Source: Streptomyces sp. NBC_01304 (GTDB taxonomy: Bacteria > Actinomycetota > Actinomycetes > Streptomycetales > Streptomycetaceae). From it: a stretch of 64,000 nt of DNA. The position numbers and the translations under genes were made by a program. The notes below the pieces were generated by a model. The model had not been told where the DNA came from. It was given only the letters and a program-made list of their open reading frames with translations, and made no database searches. The stretch is from the NCBI RefSeq assembly GCF_035975855.1, contig NZ_CP109055.1:2852001-2916000 (forward strand). Reading direction: 5' to 3'. Below, piece by piece: positions 40,413 through 48,891 of this stretch (positions are counted from its first letter, which is position 1; every line of letters starts with the position of its first letter).

Positions 40413-41531
40413 GTGCCTGCCAACCGCTCCACCCGCACCACCTTCCGCCGCGGCCTCGCCGCCGTGGCCGCGCTTCCGCTGCTCGCCGTTGCCGCGACCG
40501 CCTGCGGGTACGGCTCCAAGTCCGATGACGAGGGCAAGAAGAACGTCGCCGCCGAGGGCAAGAAGCTCTCCGTGGACGAGGTGAAGATCGGCTACTTCCC
40601 CAACGTCACGCACGGCACCGCCCTCGCGGGCCTCCAGCAGGGCACGTTCCAGAAGGAGCTCGGCGGCACGTCCATCAAGGCGTCGCCGTTCAACGCGGGC
40701 CCCGCGGAGATCGAGGCCCTCAACTCCGGTGCCATCGACATCGGCTGGATCGGCCCCTCCCCGTCGATCAACGGCTTCACCAAGTCCGGCGGCAAGAACC
40801 TGCGCATCATCAGCGGCTCCGCCTCCGGTGGTGTCTCGCTCGTGGTCAACCCCAAGAAGATCAAGTCGCTCGACGATCTCAAGGGCAAGACGATCGCCAC
40901 CCCGCAGCTCGGCAACACCCAGGACGTGGCGCTCCTCAACTACCTGGCCGAAAAGGGCTACAAGGTCGACGCGACCTCCGGCAAGGGCGACGTGAGCATC
41001 GCCCGCACGGACAACAAGGTCACCCCGCTCGCGTTCAAGAGCGGTGACATCGACGGCGCCTGGGTGCCCGAGCCCACCGCGTCCAAGCTGGTGGCCGAGG
41101 GCGGCAAGGTCCTCCTGGACGAGAAGAAGCTCTGGAAGGACGGGAAGTTCGTCATCACGAACATCATCGTCCGCCAGGAGTTCCTGGAGAAGCACCCGGA
41201 CGTGGTGGAGGCCGTGCTGCGCGGCTCGGTGAAGACCAACGCGTGGATCAAGGCGAACCCGGACGACGCCAAGAAGGCGATCAACGCCCAGCTGAAGGCC
41301 GACTCCGGCAAGGAACTGCCCGCCGAGGTCATCGACCCCGCCTTCAAGAACGTCGACTTCATCGACGACCCGCTGGCCTCCACCCTGAGTGACGAGGCCG
41401 ACCACGCGGTCAAGGCCGGGCTCCTGAAGAACCCGCTCCTGGACGGCATCTACGACCTGCGACCGCTCAACAAGGTCCTTGAGGCCGCAGGTCAGCCCAC
41501 CGTCGGCGACGCCGGTCTCGGCACCAAGTAA
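40413..41531 (+). CDS. ABC transporter substrate-binding lipoprotein, SsuA/TauA/NMT1 family
   Basis: 372 residues. Lipobox VAATAC near residue 28 anchors it outside the membrane. The mature part has the family pattern: VKIGYFPNVTHGTALAG, IDIGWIGPSPSINGF, GKTIATPQLGNTQDVALLNYL and DGAWVPEPTASKLV. The family binds alkanesulfonates, taurine or related anions; in the cys operon it may import sulfonates or sulfate itself, since no CysPTWA-type importer is present. GTG 40413 has GAGAGG upstream. Confidence 0.88.
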   Translation: MPANRSTRTTFRRGLAAVAALPLLAVAATACGYGSKSDDEGKKNVAAEGKKLSVDEVKIGYFPNVTHGTALAGLQQGTFQKELGGTSIKASPFNAGPAEIEALNSGAIDIGWIGPSPSINGFTKSGGKNLRIISGSASGGVSLVVNPKKIKSLDDLKGKTIATPQLGNTQDVALLNYLAEKGYKVDATSGKGDVSIARTDNKVTPLAFKSGDIDGAWVPEPTASKLVAEGGKVLLDEKKLWKDGKFVITNIIVRQEFLEKHPDVVEAVLRGSVKTNAWIKANPDDAKKAINAQLKADSGKELPAEVIDPAFKNVDFIDDPLASTLSDEADHAVKAGLLKNPLLDGIYDLRPLNKVLEAAGQPTVGDAGLGTK

Positions 41532-41564
41532 GCAACGCCAACCCGCTCCCAGGAGGTGACGCAC

Positions 41565-42368
41565 ATGGCCACCACGCTCACCAAGGCCGCCACGGCCGGC
41601 ACGGACAGCCCCGCGGTGTCGTCGTATGCCGCGCGCATCGACCACGTCTCCAAGTCCTTCGGCCGGCCGGGCGCCGCGCAGCTCGTCCTCGACGACATCA
41701 GCATCGATGTCGCACCGGGCGAGTTCGTCACCCTCCTGGGAGCCTCCGGGTGCGGCAAGTCGACCCTGCTCAACCTGGTCGCCGGTCTCGACAAGCCGTC
41801 CGCCGGGGAGATCGACGTCCCCGGCGGGCGCCCGGCCCTGATGTTCCAGGAGCACGCGCTGTTCCCCTGGCTCACGGCCGGCAAGAACATCGAACTCGCC
41901 CTGAAGATGCGCGGCCTGCCCAAGTCGGACCGGCGTGACGAGGCCGAGCGGCTGCTCGAACTGGTCCGCCTCAAGGGCGCGTACGGCAAGCGTGTGCACG
42001 AGCTGTCCGGCGGCATGCGCCAGCGCGTCGCCCTGGCCCGTGCGCTCGCCCAGGACAGCCAACTGCTCCTGATGGACGAACCGTTCGCCGCGCTCGACGC
42101 CATCACCAGGGACGTACTGCACGACGAGCTCACCCGTATCTGGCGTGAGACGAACCTGTCCGTCCTCTTCGTCACCCACAACGTCCGGGAGGCCGTGCGG
42201 CTCGCCGAGCGGGTCGTGCTGCTCTCCTCCCGACCGGGCCGCATCGCCCGCGAATGGCGGGTCGGCATCCCGCAGCCGCGCCGCATCGAGGACTCCGCCG
42301 TCGCGGATCTGTCCGTCGAGATCACCGAACAACTGCGGGGGGAGATCCGCCGACATGGCCAGCACTGA
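41565..42368 (+). CDS. ABC transporter ATPase, SsuB/TauB family
   Basis: 267 residues with Walker A GASGCGKSTLLN, Q-loop LMFQEHALFPWL, signature LSGGMRQR, Walker B LLLMDEPFAALD and H-loop FVTHN. ATG 41565 has an ideal AGGAGGTGA ribosome site, one of the strongest in the window. It overlaps the permease gene by 14 bp. Confidence 0.92.
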   Translation: MATTLTKAATAGTDSPAVSSYAARIDHVSKSFGRPGAAQLVLDDISIDVAPGEFVTLLGASGCGKSTLLNLVAGLDKPSAGEIDVPGGRPALMFQEHALFPWLTAGKNIELALKMRGLPKSDRRDEAERLLELVRLKGAYGKRVHELSGGMRQRVALARALAQDSQLLLMDEPFAALDAITRDVLHDELTRIWRETNLSVLFVTHNVREAVRLAERVVLLSSRPGRIAREWRVGIPQPRRIEDSAVADLSVEITEQLRGEIRRHGQH

Positions 42369-43260
42369 AACAAAGGTCGCCGGGGACCCGGCGACCACCG
42401 ACTCCGATCAGCTCGCAGGTCTGGAGGCCGGGCTCGACGCCCTGGAGACCCGGACCGCCCAGCGGACCCCGATCGGCAAGATCCTGCTCGCCAAGGTCGT
42501 CCCGCCGGTCGTGGCGGTCGCCCTCGTGCTGATCGCCTGGCAGCTCGCGTACCACTTCGAGGTGAAGGAGCACTATCTGCTCCCGAGCCCGGCGGACGTC
42601 GGGCGCACCCTGCAGGAGAAGTGGCTCGACGGCACGCTGCTCGACTTCGTGTGGACGAGCCTGTCGCGCGGCGCGCTCGGCTTCGTGATCTCCGTCCTCA
42701 TCGGTACGCCGCTGGGTCTGATCGTCGCCCGCGTCAAGGTGGTCAGGGCCGCGATCGGGCCGATCCTGTCCGGGCTGCAGTCCCTGCCGTCCGTGGCCTG
42801 GGTGCCGGCCGCGATCATCTGGTTCGGGCTGAGCGACGCCACCATCTACGCCGTGGTGCTGCTCGGCGCGGTGCCGTCGATCGCCAACGGCCTGGTCGCG
42901 GGCGTCGACCAGATCTCGCCGCTGTATCTGCGAGCGGGGCACGTCATCGGTGCGCGGGGTCTGCAGGGGGTGCGCCATGTGCTCCTTCCGGCCGCGCTGC
43001 CCGGGTACATCGCGGGGCTCAAGCAGGGCTGGGCGTTCTCCTGGCGCTCCCTGATGGCCGCCGAGCTGATCGTGAACGCCCCCGACCTGGGGGTCGGTCT
43101 CGGCCAGCTCCTTGAGCAGGGCCGTGAGCTGCAGGACATGTCCTGGGTGCTCAGCGCGATCCTGCTGATCCTGATCGTGGGCATCGGCGTCGAGCTGCTG
43201 CTCTTCGCCCCCCTCGAGCGGCGCGTGCTGCGCAGCCGCGGTCTCCTTGTGAAGAGCTGA
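42355..43260 (+). CDS. ABC transporter permease, SsuC/TauC family
   Basis: 301 residues with about six membrane spans and the BPD inner-membrane signature around GHVIGARGLQGVRHVLLPAALPGYIAGLKQGWAFSW (EAA-like loop, described in part). The first about 40 residues are hydrophilic. Completes the SsuABC-like importer of the sulfur operon. Confidence 0.92.
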   Translation: MASTETKVAGDPATTDSDQLAGLEAGLDALETRTAQRTPIGKILLAKVVPPVVAVALVLIAWQLAYHFEVKEHYLLPSPADVGRTLQEKWLDGTLLDFVWTSLSRGALGFVISVLIGTPLGLIVARVKVVRAAIGPILSGLQSLPSVAWVPAAIIWFGLSDATIYAVVLLGAVPSIANGLVAGVDQISPLYLRAGHVIGARGLQGVRHVLLPAALPGYIAGLKQGWAFSWRSLMAAELIVNAPDLGVGLGQLLEQGRELQDMSWVLSAILLILIVGIGVELLLFAPLERRVLRSRGLLVKS

Positions 43261-43266
43261 ACCGTC

Positions 43267-44064
43267 ATGCAGCACAGTCGGCCGCACCTCCGCGCTCCCG
43301 CCCTTCTCGTGGTCGCCCACGGCAGCCGCGACCCGCGGCACGCCGCGACCGTGCACGCCCTGGTGCGCCGGGTGCGGGCGATGCGGCCGGGCCTGCGGGT
43401 GGAGACGTCCTTCCTGGACTTCAACGCGCCGACCGTGCCCCGCGTCCTGGAAGGCCTGGCGGCCGACGGCGTGACGGAGGTGGTGGCGCTTCCCCTCCTG
43501 CTCACCCGGGCCTTCCATGCGAAGGCCGACATCCCCGCCGTACTGCACGAGGCGAGCGCACGGCTGCCGCAGCTGCGGATACGGCAGGCCGAAGTGCTCG
43601 GCCCCTCGCCGCTGCTGCAAGCCGCCCTGGAGCGGCGGCTGTACGAGGCCGGGCTGACGCCCGGCGACAAGAGCTCGACCGGGGTCGTCCTGGCCTCGGC
43701 GGGCTCCACAGACCCGGAGGCGATCGCAGTGATCGCAGAAATCGCGCGGGAGTGGCGGCGTACCGGTTGGTGCGCCGTGCGGCCTGCGTTCGCCTCCGCA
43801 TCTCTGCCCCGCACCGAGGACGCGGTGCGGCAGCTGCGCGCCGAGGGCGTGCACCGGGTGGCGGTGGCGCCCTACGTCATCGCCCCCGGCTTCCTGCCGG
43901 ACCGCATCGACCGGGGCGCCCGGGAGGCGGGCGCGGACGTGCTGGCCGATGTCCTGGGCGCGGCACCGGAGTTGGCACGGCTGCTGCTGGCCCGGTACGA
44001 CGGGGCCGCCCGGTACCACGGGGCGCAGGTGCCCTCGCTGGTCTCCGCGTCGCTCACGGCGTGA
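43267..44064 (+). CDS. sirohydrochlorin chelatase (CbiX/SirB family)
   Basis: 265 residues in two similar halves. The first carries LLVVAHGSRDPRH with the catalytic His and LLTRAFHAKADIP with a second metal-site His; the second half ends with VAPYVIAPGFLPDRI. It would insert Fe into sirohydrochlorin to make siroheme, the cofactor of the sulfite reductase that opens the operon. It starts 6 bp after the permease stop, so it belongs to the same transcript. Confidence 0.88.
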   Translation: MQHSRPHLRAPALLVVAHGSRDPRHAATVHALVRRVRAMRPGLRVETSFLDFNAPTVPRVLEGLAADGVTEVVALPLLLTRAFHAKADIPAVLHEASARLPQLRIRQAEVLGPSPLLQAALERRLYEAGLTPGDKSSTGVVLASAGSTDPEAIAVIAEIAREWRRTGWCAVRPAFASASLPRTEDAVRQLRAEGVHRVAVAPYVIAPGFLPDRIDRGAREAGADVLADVLGAAPELARLLLARYDGAARYHGAQVPSLVSASLTA

Positions 44065-44115
44065 GCGGGCGCGAAGAACACGAAGAACACGAACGAGCCC
44101 TCATCGCGTGGGTCC

Positions 44116-45216
44116 TCACGGCGCGACCGGTATCGCCGGCCGCCCCTTCTCATAGACGGTGAGCCCTTTGGCCAGCCCCAGCGGCACCAGGACCAGCTCC
44201 ACCACGAGCGCCTTCCACGCGTAGACGAGGTTGACCGTCTTGGTCGCGTACACACAGGGCAGGTCGGCGAGGACCCGCATCACCGACAGGCGGCGTCTGC
44301 GGGCGGCGTAGATCAAAGGTGGTGCGGTGAGCAGCAGTTCGGCCCCCGCCCACCAGCCGACGGACTCCGGCAGCGACTGTCCGGTCGTGGCCGCGGCGAT
44401 GAACGGCGTGGCCCACCACAGCGGCGCGGTGAGGATCTCCAGCAGGGCGAGCAGGACCCAGAGCGCCAGTATCGGCTTGTGCGTGATCAGTTGGCCCAGG
44501 TGCAGCCGTACGTTCTGACAGAACCCCGCCATCCAGCGCCACACCTGCTTGCGCAGATAGGTGAGGCTCTCCGGATCCGCCGCCCAGGCCTGTGCCCCGC
44601 TGACGTACAGCGCGCGCCTGCCCTGGATCTGTATCGACCAGGTGAAGTCCATGTCCTCGACGATGGTGCGCTCGGGGAAGCCCCCGAAGGCGACCAGGTC
44701 CGCGCGCCGGAACACCGAGCAGCAGCCGGAGCACACCATGGGGCTGCCCGCGCGGTGCTGGATCGGGCGGTGCCAGTGGAAGCCGAAGAGATACTCGACC
44801 GCCCGGCCCCGCTCCCAGACCGTCCGGGTGTGGCGCGTCTGGACGTTGCCCGCGGCGACGGCCACCTCGGGGTCGGCGAAGACCGGCAGCATCCGCTCGA
44901 CGTAGTCGGGCGCGAGTACCGTGTCCGCGTCGACCGCAAGCACCAACTCCGTGTCGCAGTAGGGCAGTGCGTGGTTCTGCGCCTTCGCCTTGCTGCCCAG
45001 GTTGCGCGGCGGTCTGAGGACGGTCACGCCGTACGACGCGGCCACCTCGCCCGTGCGGTCGGCCGAGCCGTCATCGACGACGATGACCCGGTCCGGCGGG
45101 TGTGTCTGGCGCACCAGCGAGTCGAGGGTGGCCGGGAGGCCCGCCTCCTCGTTGTGCGCCGGGACGATCACCGTGATGCTGTTCCGGTTCCGACTTTCCG
45201 TGCTCTGCCTTGCCAT
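44116..45216 (-). CDS. family 2 glycosyltransferase, membrane-associated
   Basis: 366 residues. GT-A catalytic domain with ITVIVPAHNEEAGLPATLDS, VVDDGSADRTG, LAVDADTVLAPDY (DxD), TIVEDMDFTW and the processive-type RKQVWRWMAGF (QxxRW), followed by three or four membrane spans (ILALWVLLALLEILTAPLWW onward). The pattern fits cellulose-synthase/N-acetylglucosaminyltransferase-like enzymes. It has no N-terminal membrane helix of its own, but a small membrane ORF overlaps its start in another frame. Substrate not deducible. Confidence 0.87.
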   Translation of the reverse strand: MARQSTESRNRNSITVIVPAHNEEAGLPATLDSLVRQTHPPDRVIVVDDGSADRTGEVAASYGVTVLRPPRNLGSKAKAQNHALPYCDTELVLAVDADTVLAPDYVERMLPVFADPEVAVAAGNVQTRHTRTVWERGRAVEYLFGFHWHRPIQHRAGSPMVCSGCCSVFRRADLVAFGGFPERTIVEDMDFTWSIQIQGRRALYVSGAQAWAADPESLTYLRKQVWRWMAGFCQNVRLHLGQLITHKPILALWVLLALLEILTAPLWWATPFIAAATTGQSLPESVGWWAGAELLLTAPPLIYAARRRRLSVMRVLADLPCVYATKTVNLVYAWKALVVELVLVPLGLAKGLTVYEKGRPAIPVAP

Positions 45217-45328
45217 GCCCTGTTCCCCCGAACCCGAGCTTCCCGATGGTGCGGCTCGTCAGTACGGCCAGGGCGACCAGGCCGTATACGAGCGTGCTGA
45301 TGCCGATGAACGGCAGTCCTCCGTGCAT
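45071..45328 (-). CDS. small membrane ORF overlapping the GT2 start
   Basis: 85 codons from ATG 45328, preceded by a strong GGGGGAGGAG. Residues about 5-27 form one hydrophobic helix (FIGISTLVYGLVALAVL), then a Gly/His/Lys tail that runs 146 bp into the GT2 gene in a different frame. Either the helix is a separate small protein translated ahead of GT2, with coupling through the overlap, or a frameshift (biological or sequencing) splits one protein with an N-terminal anchor. Confidence 0.55.
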   Translation of the reverse strand: MHGGLPFIGISTLVYGLVALAVLTSRTIGKLGFGGTGHGKAEHGKSEPEQHHGDRPGAQRGGGPPGHPRLAGAPDTPAGPGHRRR

Positions 45329-45519
45329 CTCTCCTCCCCCGTGCGGGCGGTCATTTCCGACATCGATCACGCTAGCCCGGATCGACGAAACGCAACCGGA
45401 GGGGAGAATTCCTGTGGATAACTCGGCTCAAGTGGATAACTCGGGGCGAGCAGAAGCCACTTGAGGCGAGGTTGCTCAAGGGAAAGGCGAGGCTCCCCAA
45501 AGGAGACGCCGGGCGAAGC

Positions 45520-46158
45520 TCAGTCGAAGTTCAGCTTCCCCGTCCGCTCCCGCTTCAGCTCGAAGAAGTTCGGCTGCCCCGCCAGGATCCGCACCGCCTC
45601 GAAGAGCTGCACCGCTTCCTCGCCCCGCGGGATCGCGCTGAGCACCGGCCCGAAGAACGGGGTCCCGTCGAGGTGCAGTGTCGGTGTGCCCACGTACGCC
45701 TCGGCCGCCGGGTCCTTGCCCGCGTCGTGGCTGCGCCGCAGCGCCTCGTCGTACCGAGTGGAGTGCGCCGCCTCGGCGAGCTCCGCCGGCAGGCCGACCT
45801 CGGCCAGGGCGTCGGCGACGACCCGGTCGAAGTCGCCGTCGTAGCGGTCCTTCTGCTGGTGGATGCGGACGCCGTACGCGGTGTAGAGGTCGCGCAGCAC
45901 CTCCTCGCCGTGCTGCTCGGCGGCCGCGACGGCGACGCGCACCGGGCCGATCGACTTGTTGACCAACTCCCGGTACCAGTCGGGCAGTTCATTGCCCTCG
46001 TTGTGCAGGAAGAGGCTCATCACATGGAAGCGGACGTCGAGGTCGCGCTGCTTCTCGACCTCGAGGATCCAGCGCGAGGTGATCCAGGCGAAGGGGCAGG
46101 CGGGGTCGAACCAGAAGTCGACCCGGGGCGCGGCGCCGGTGGCCGTACGGAGTGTCAT
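45520..46158 (-). CDS. DsbA-fold oxidoreductase, Rv2466c-like, with CPFA active site
   Basis: 212 residues closely resembling the mycothiol-dependent reductase Rv2466c of M. tuberculosis as I remember it: [60 protein letters not shown]. The active site is Cys-Pro-Phe-Ala where Rv2466c has Cys-Pro-Trp-Cys, so the resolving Cys is gone and chemistry must be monothiol. ATG 46158 lies 7 nt after a TAGTGT element, suggesting a leaderless message. Confidence 0.86.
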   Translation of the reverse strand: MTLRTATGAAPRVDFWFDPACPFAWITSRWILEVEKQRDLDVRFHVMSLFLHNEGNELPDWYRELVNKSIGPVRVAVAAAEQHGEEVLRDLYTAYGVRIHQQKDRYDGDFDRVVADALAEVGLPAELAEAAHSTRYDEALRRSHDAGKDPAAEAYVGTPTLHLDGTPFFGPVLSAIPRGEEAVQLFEAVRILAGQPNFFELKRERTGKLNFD

Positions 46159-46301
46159 ACGAGGCACACTAGTCAGAAAGTGGCCCTGCACCGTGGGACA
46201 TTCACGCGTCACAATCCTGGGCCATTCGGCTGTCGTCGAACCGGCCCTCATCGTGCCAATTCGCTTGCTCGTGCGACACCTGGGCCCCTACTGTCACCGA
46301 G

Positions 46302-46835
46302 GTGACTCCTGAACTGCGCACGGATCGCCTCGTTCTCTCCCCGTACGTCGCCTCCGACGAGAGCGAGTTCGTGGCCCTCTTCCAGGACAGGCTCTCCGGA
46401 CGGTGGTTCTGGGAGGGCCCTGACCCGGAACCGGAGGCGGAGACCAGGGCGCTGTTCGGCCGCATCTTCAGCAGTGTGTACGCGGAGAACCGCTGGCCGA
46501 TCTGGGCCGTGCGGCACGAGGGCCGGTTCATCGGCCATGCCGAGATCAAGCCGTCGCCGCTGCCCCGCCTCGACGGCCACGAGATCGTCTACGGCCTGAC
46601 CGCGGACAGCTGGGGGCAGGGGTTCGGCACCGAAGTCGCCGAGGCGCTCACGTCGTACGGCTATCGCGAGCTACAACTCGACGAGGTGCACGCGACGGTG
46701 AGCGCGGAGAACTCGGCCTCCCTGAACGTCCTGAAGAAGCTCGGCTACGTACACGTACGGAACATCCCGGAGGACGACGGGACGACCACCCAGCTGCTCA
46801 CCCACCGCAGGGCGTCGGATACCGTCCGGCCATGA
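46302..46835 (+). CDS. GNAT acetyltransferase, RimJ/RimL type
   Basis: 177 residues: LRTDRLVLSPY start, GRFIGHAEIKP, VYGLTADSWGQGFGTEVAEAL (acetyl-CoA loop) and VSAENSASLNVLKKLGYVHV, all typical of RimJ/RimL-like GNATs. The GTG start follows a TACTGT element by about 8 nt with no ribosome site, so translation may be leaderless. It overlaps the aldo/keto reductase gene by ATGA. Confidence 0.85.
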   Translation: MTPELRTDRLVLSPYVASDESEFVALFQDRLSGRWFWEGPDPEPEAETRALFGRIFSSVYAENRWPIWAVRHEGRFIGHAEIKPSPLPRLDGHEIVYGLTADSWGQGFGTEVAEALTSYGYRELQLDEVHATVSAENSASLNVLKKLGYVHVRNIPEDDGTTTQLLTHRRASDTVRP

Positions 46836-47686
46836 GCGACGAGCACTTGAGCAGCGCCTTCTCCATCGGTGGCGACCTTCCCGCAAGTCGCCTCGGATAC
46901 GGCACCGGCCAGTTGGTGGGCCACGGCTACTGGGGCCCGCGCGGCGACGCGGCCGATGCGGTGGCCGTGCTGCGCAGGGCCGTCGAGCGGGGCGTCACGC
47001 TCATCGACACCGCCGACAACTACGGTCCGGACATCGCCGAGGAGCTGGTCGCCGAGGCGCTCCACCCTTATCCGGCCGACGTGGTGGTCACCACCAAGGG
47101 CGGTGTGGTGCGTACCGGCCCGAACGTGTGGCACATCGACGGCCACCCGGACCGGCTGCGCGCGATGTGCGAGGCGAGCCTGCGCAGGCTGCGGCTGGAC
47201 ACGATCGACCTCTATCAGCTGCACCGCCTCGACCCCGCGGTGCCGATGGCGGACCAGCTGGGCACGCTCGACGAGCTGCGGCGGGAGGGCAAGATCCGGC
47301 ACATCGGCCTGAACACGCTGGCGCCGGGAGATCTCGAAGCGGCCCTGGAGATCACCGAGATCGCGTCGGTGCAGAACCGCTACAACCTCGTGGACCGCGC
47401 CGACGAGAAGCTTCTCAGGCTCTGCGAGGAGCGCGGGATCGCCTTCCTTCCGTGGTTCCCGCTGGCCCACGGCTCGCTGGCCGAACATCCCTGGTGTGCC
47501 GAGATCGCCCGCGCCCATGACGCGACGGCCGGCCAGATCGCCCTGGCCTGGCTCCTGCAGCGCTCCCCCGTGCTCTGCCCGAGCCCGGGCACGGGCACCC
47601 TCGCCCATCTGGACGAGAACCTGGACGCGGCGGCGATCCGGCTCACCGCGGCCGAGGTCGAGGACCTGGACTCGCTGGCCTCCTAG
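46832..47686 (+). CDS. aldo/keto reductase
   Basis: 284 residues with the TIM-barrel AKR tetrad: Asp and Tyr in TLIDTADNYGPDIAE, Lys in VVTTKGGVV and His in DLYQLHRLDP; C-terminal QIALAWLLQRSPVLCPSPGTGT binds NADP. It resembles the oxidoreductases often annotated in Streptomyces as AKR of unknown substrate. Coupled to the upstream GNAT. Confidence 0.9.
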   Translation: MSDEHLSSAFSIGGDLPASRLGYGTGQLVGHGYWGPRGDAADAVAVLRRAVERGVTLIDTADNYGPDIAEELVAEALHPYPADVVVTTKGGVVRTGPNVWHIDGHPDRLRAMCEASLRRLRLDTIDLYQLHRLDPAVPMADQLGTLDELRREGKIRHIGLNTLAPGDLEAALEITEIASVQNRYNLVDRADEKLLRLCEERGIAFLPWFPLAHGSLAEHPWCAEIARAHDATAGQIALAWLLQRSPVLCPSPGTGTLAHLDENLDAAAIRLTAAEVEDLDSLAS

Positions 47687-47712
47687 GAGCAGGGCGGCCC
47701 AGGAACCGGGCG

Positions 47713-47747
47713 GCCCACCAACCCGATGGCCCAGGAACCCGGTGGGC
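47713..47747. terminator. hairpin between convergent AKR and DUF4440 genes
   Basis: Stem GCCCACC/GGTGGGC in a gap of repeated GGCCCAGGAACC-like words. It can serve both directions. Confidence 0.5.
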
Positions 47748-48124
47748 TAGGGGCCGGCTTCGGGGGCGTACGGCGTCCCCTGGTGGAACCAGAGAAGCCA
47801 GCCGCTCTCCGTACGCCGCCACAGTGAACTGCGGTGCGCCAGGCGGCCGTTGTTGTCCGTGTCGAAGGTGAGATGGACCAGGTCGTCGGCGAGCTGGTCG
47901 CCGTGCATCCGGGACACGGTGACCGACCGCTGCCCGGGCTTCTCCTGCTCGGTCAGCGTGGTGATGATCGCCGCGCGGTCCCAGAGCGTCCCCGAGGCGC
48001 CGATCTCCGTGAAGTCGGGGTGCAGGAGCGCGCCCAGGAGCTCCGGCGAACTGCGCACTTCCGGGGCGAGCAGGCGGAGTTCGCCCTCGATGGCCGCCTC
48101 GACCGCGGACGAGGGCTCAGGCAC
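47747..48124 (-). CDS. DUF4440 / NTF2-like protein
   Basis: 125 residues with the NTF2-like fold: EGELRLLAPEVRSSPELLGALLHPDFTEIG, an aromatic core and SSLWRRTESGWLLWFHQGTP at the end. The family includes small ketosteroid-isomerase-like proteins of unknown role. GTG 48124 overlaps the stop of the DUF1697 gene by 8 bp, so the two are co-expressed. Confidence 0.83.
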   Translation of the reverse strand: MPEPSSAVEAAIEGELRLLAPEVRSSPELLGALLHPDFTEIGASGTLWDRAAIITTLTEQEKPGQRSVTVSRMHGDQLADDLVHLTFDTDNNGRLAHRSSLWRRTESGWLLWFHQGTPYAPEAGP

Positions 48125-48665
48125 GGGTCAGCTCCGCGAGCTTGGTGACGGTGTTCCAGTTCCGGCTCGTGGCGACGATGCCCTTGAGCGGGGCCGGTCT
48201 GGCCAGGACCTCCCCGAGCTTGGAGCGGCCGAGCCCGTCGGGCGCGTAGAGGTAGAGCGCGCGGTCGCCCAGCTTGAAGTCCTCCGGTGCGTACGCCGCC
48301 GGGTCGACGGACGCGAACCGCTCGGGCCCGACCTGCTCGGAGAAGTACGTGACGTGCAGCTGCTTGCCCTCCAGCGACGCGGCGGGGAAGGGGCAGGCGT
48401 CGACGATCGCGCTCAGATACACACCGTCCCTGACCAGGCAGTCGACCGTGAAGCCGAAGTGGTCGTGGATCGCCTTGCCGAGTTCGGCGGCGAGCGCTTC
48501 CTCGTCGTCGGACGTGCTGGTGAAGACGGCGTTGCCGCTTTGCAGATGGGTGCGTACGTCGCCGTGGCCGAGGCCGGTGAGCAGGGTGCGGAGGTCGGCC
48601 ATCGGGACCTTCTTGTGGCCGCCCACGTTGATGCCGCGCAGCAGTGCCGCATACGTCGTCTTCAT
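48117..48665 (-). CDS. DUF1697 protein
   Basis: 182 residues with the family start TYAALLRGINVGGHKKVPMADLR and HLQSGNAVFTS, and a C-terminal GIVATSRNWNTVTKLAEL. Function unknown. First gene of a two-gene unit with the DUF4440 gene. Confidence 0.88.
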   Translation of the reverse strand: MKTTYAALLRGINVGGHKKVPMADLRTLLTGLGHGDVRTHLQSGNAVFTSTSDDEEALAAELGKAIHDHFGFTVDCLVRDGVYLSAIVDACPFPAASLEGKQLHVTYFSEQVGPERFASVDPAAYAPEDFKLGDRALYLYAPDGLGRSKLGEVLARPAPLKGIVATSRNWNTVTKLAELTRA

Positions 48666-48727
48666 GGAGCACACCCTAGACACGCCCACTGACAACGCGG
48701 CTCAAGACCATGGTGTACGCAGCCGAA

Positions 48728-48768
48728 GGCGGCCGCCGTGCCCCGTGGGGGTCGGCACGACGGCCGCC
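48728..48768. terminator. hairpin in the gap between the DUF1697 and subtilase genes
   Basis: 15-bp stem GGCGGCCGCCGTGCC / GGCACGACGGCCGCC with one mismatch. It lies beyond the stronger stem at 48780 and may be a second terminator of the subtilase transcript. Confidence 0.6.
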
Positions 48769-48779
48769 GGTCTTGCACA

Positions 48780-48817
48780 CTCCCGGGACCCGGGGGTGGG
48801 GTGTCGGGTCCCGGGAG
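48780..48817 (-). terminator. terminator of the subtilase gene
   Basis: Perfect 13-bp stem CTCCCGGGACCCG/CGGGTCCCGGGAG with a 12-nt loop, 75 bp after the subtilase stop. Confidence 0.75.
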
Positions 48818-48891
48818 AGCTCAGGGTGCTGCTGGTACCGCAGTTGGCGATACCGGTACCGAACAGGGTGCTGCCGGTACCTCGGAAGGTC

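Noticed and set aside
38790..42398. 1202-codon minus-strand open frame opposite cysN and the ABC genes
   Set aside because: Antisense shadow produced by strong third-position GC bias; both plus-strand genes underneath are certain.
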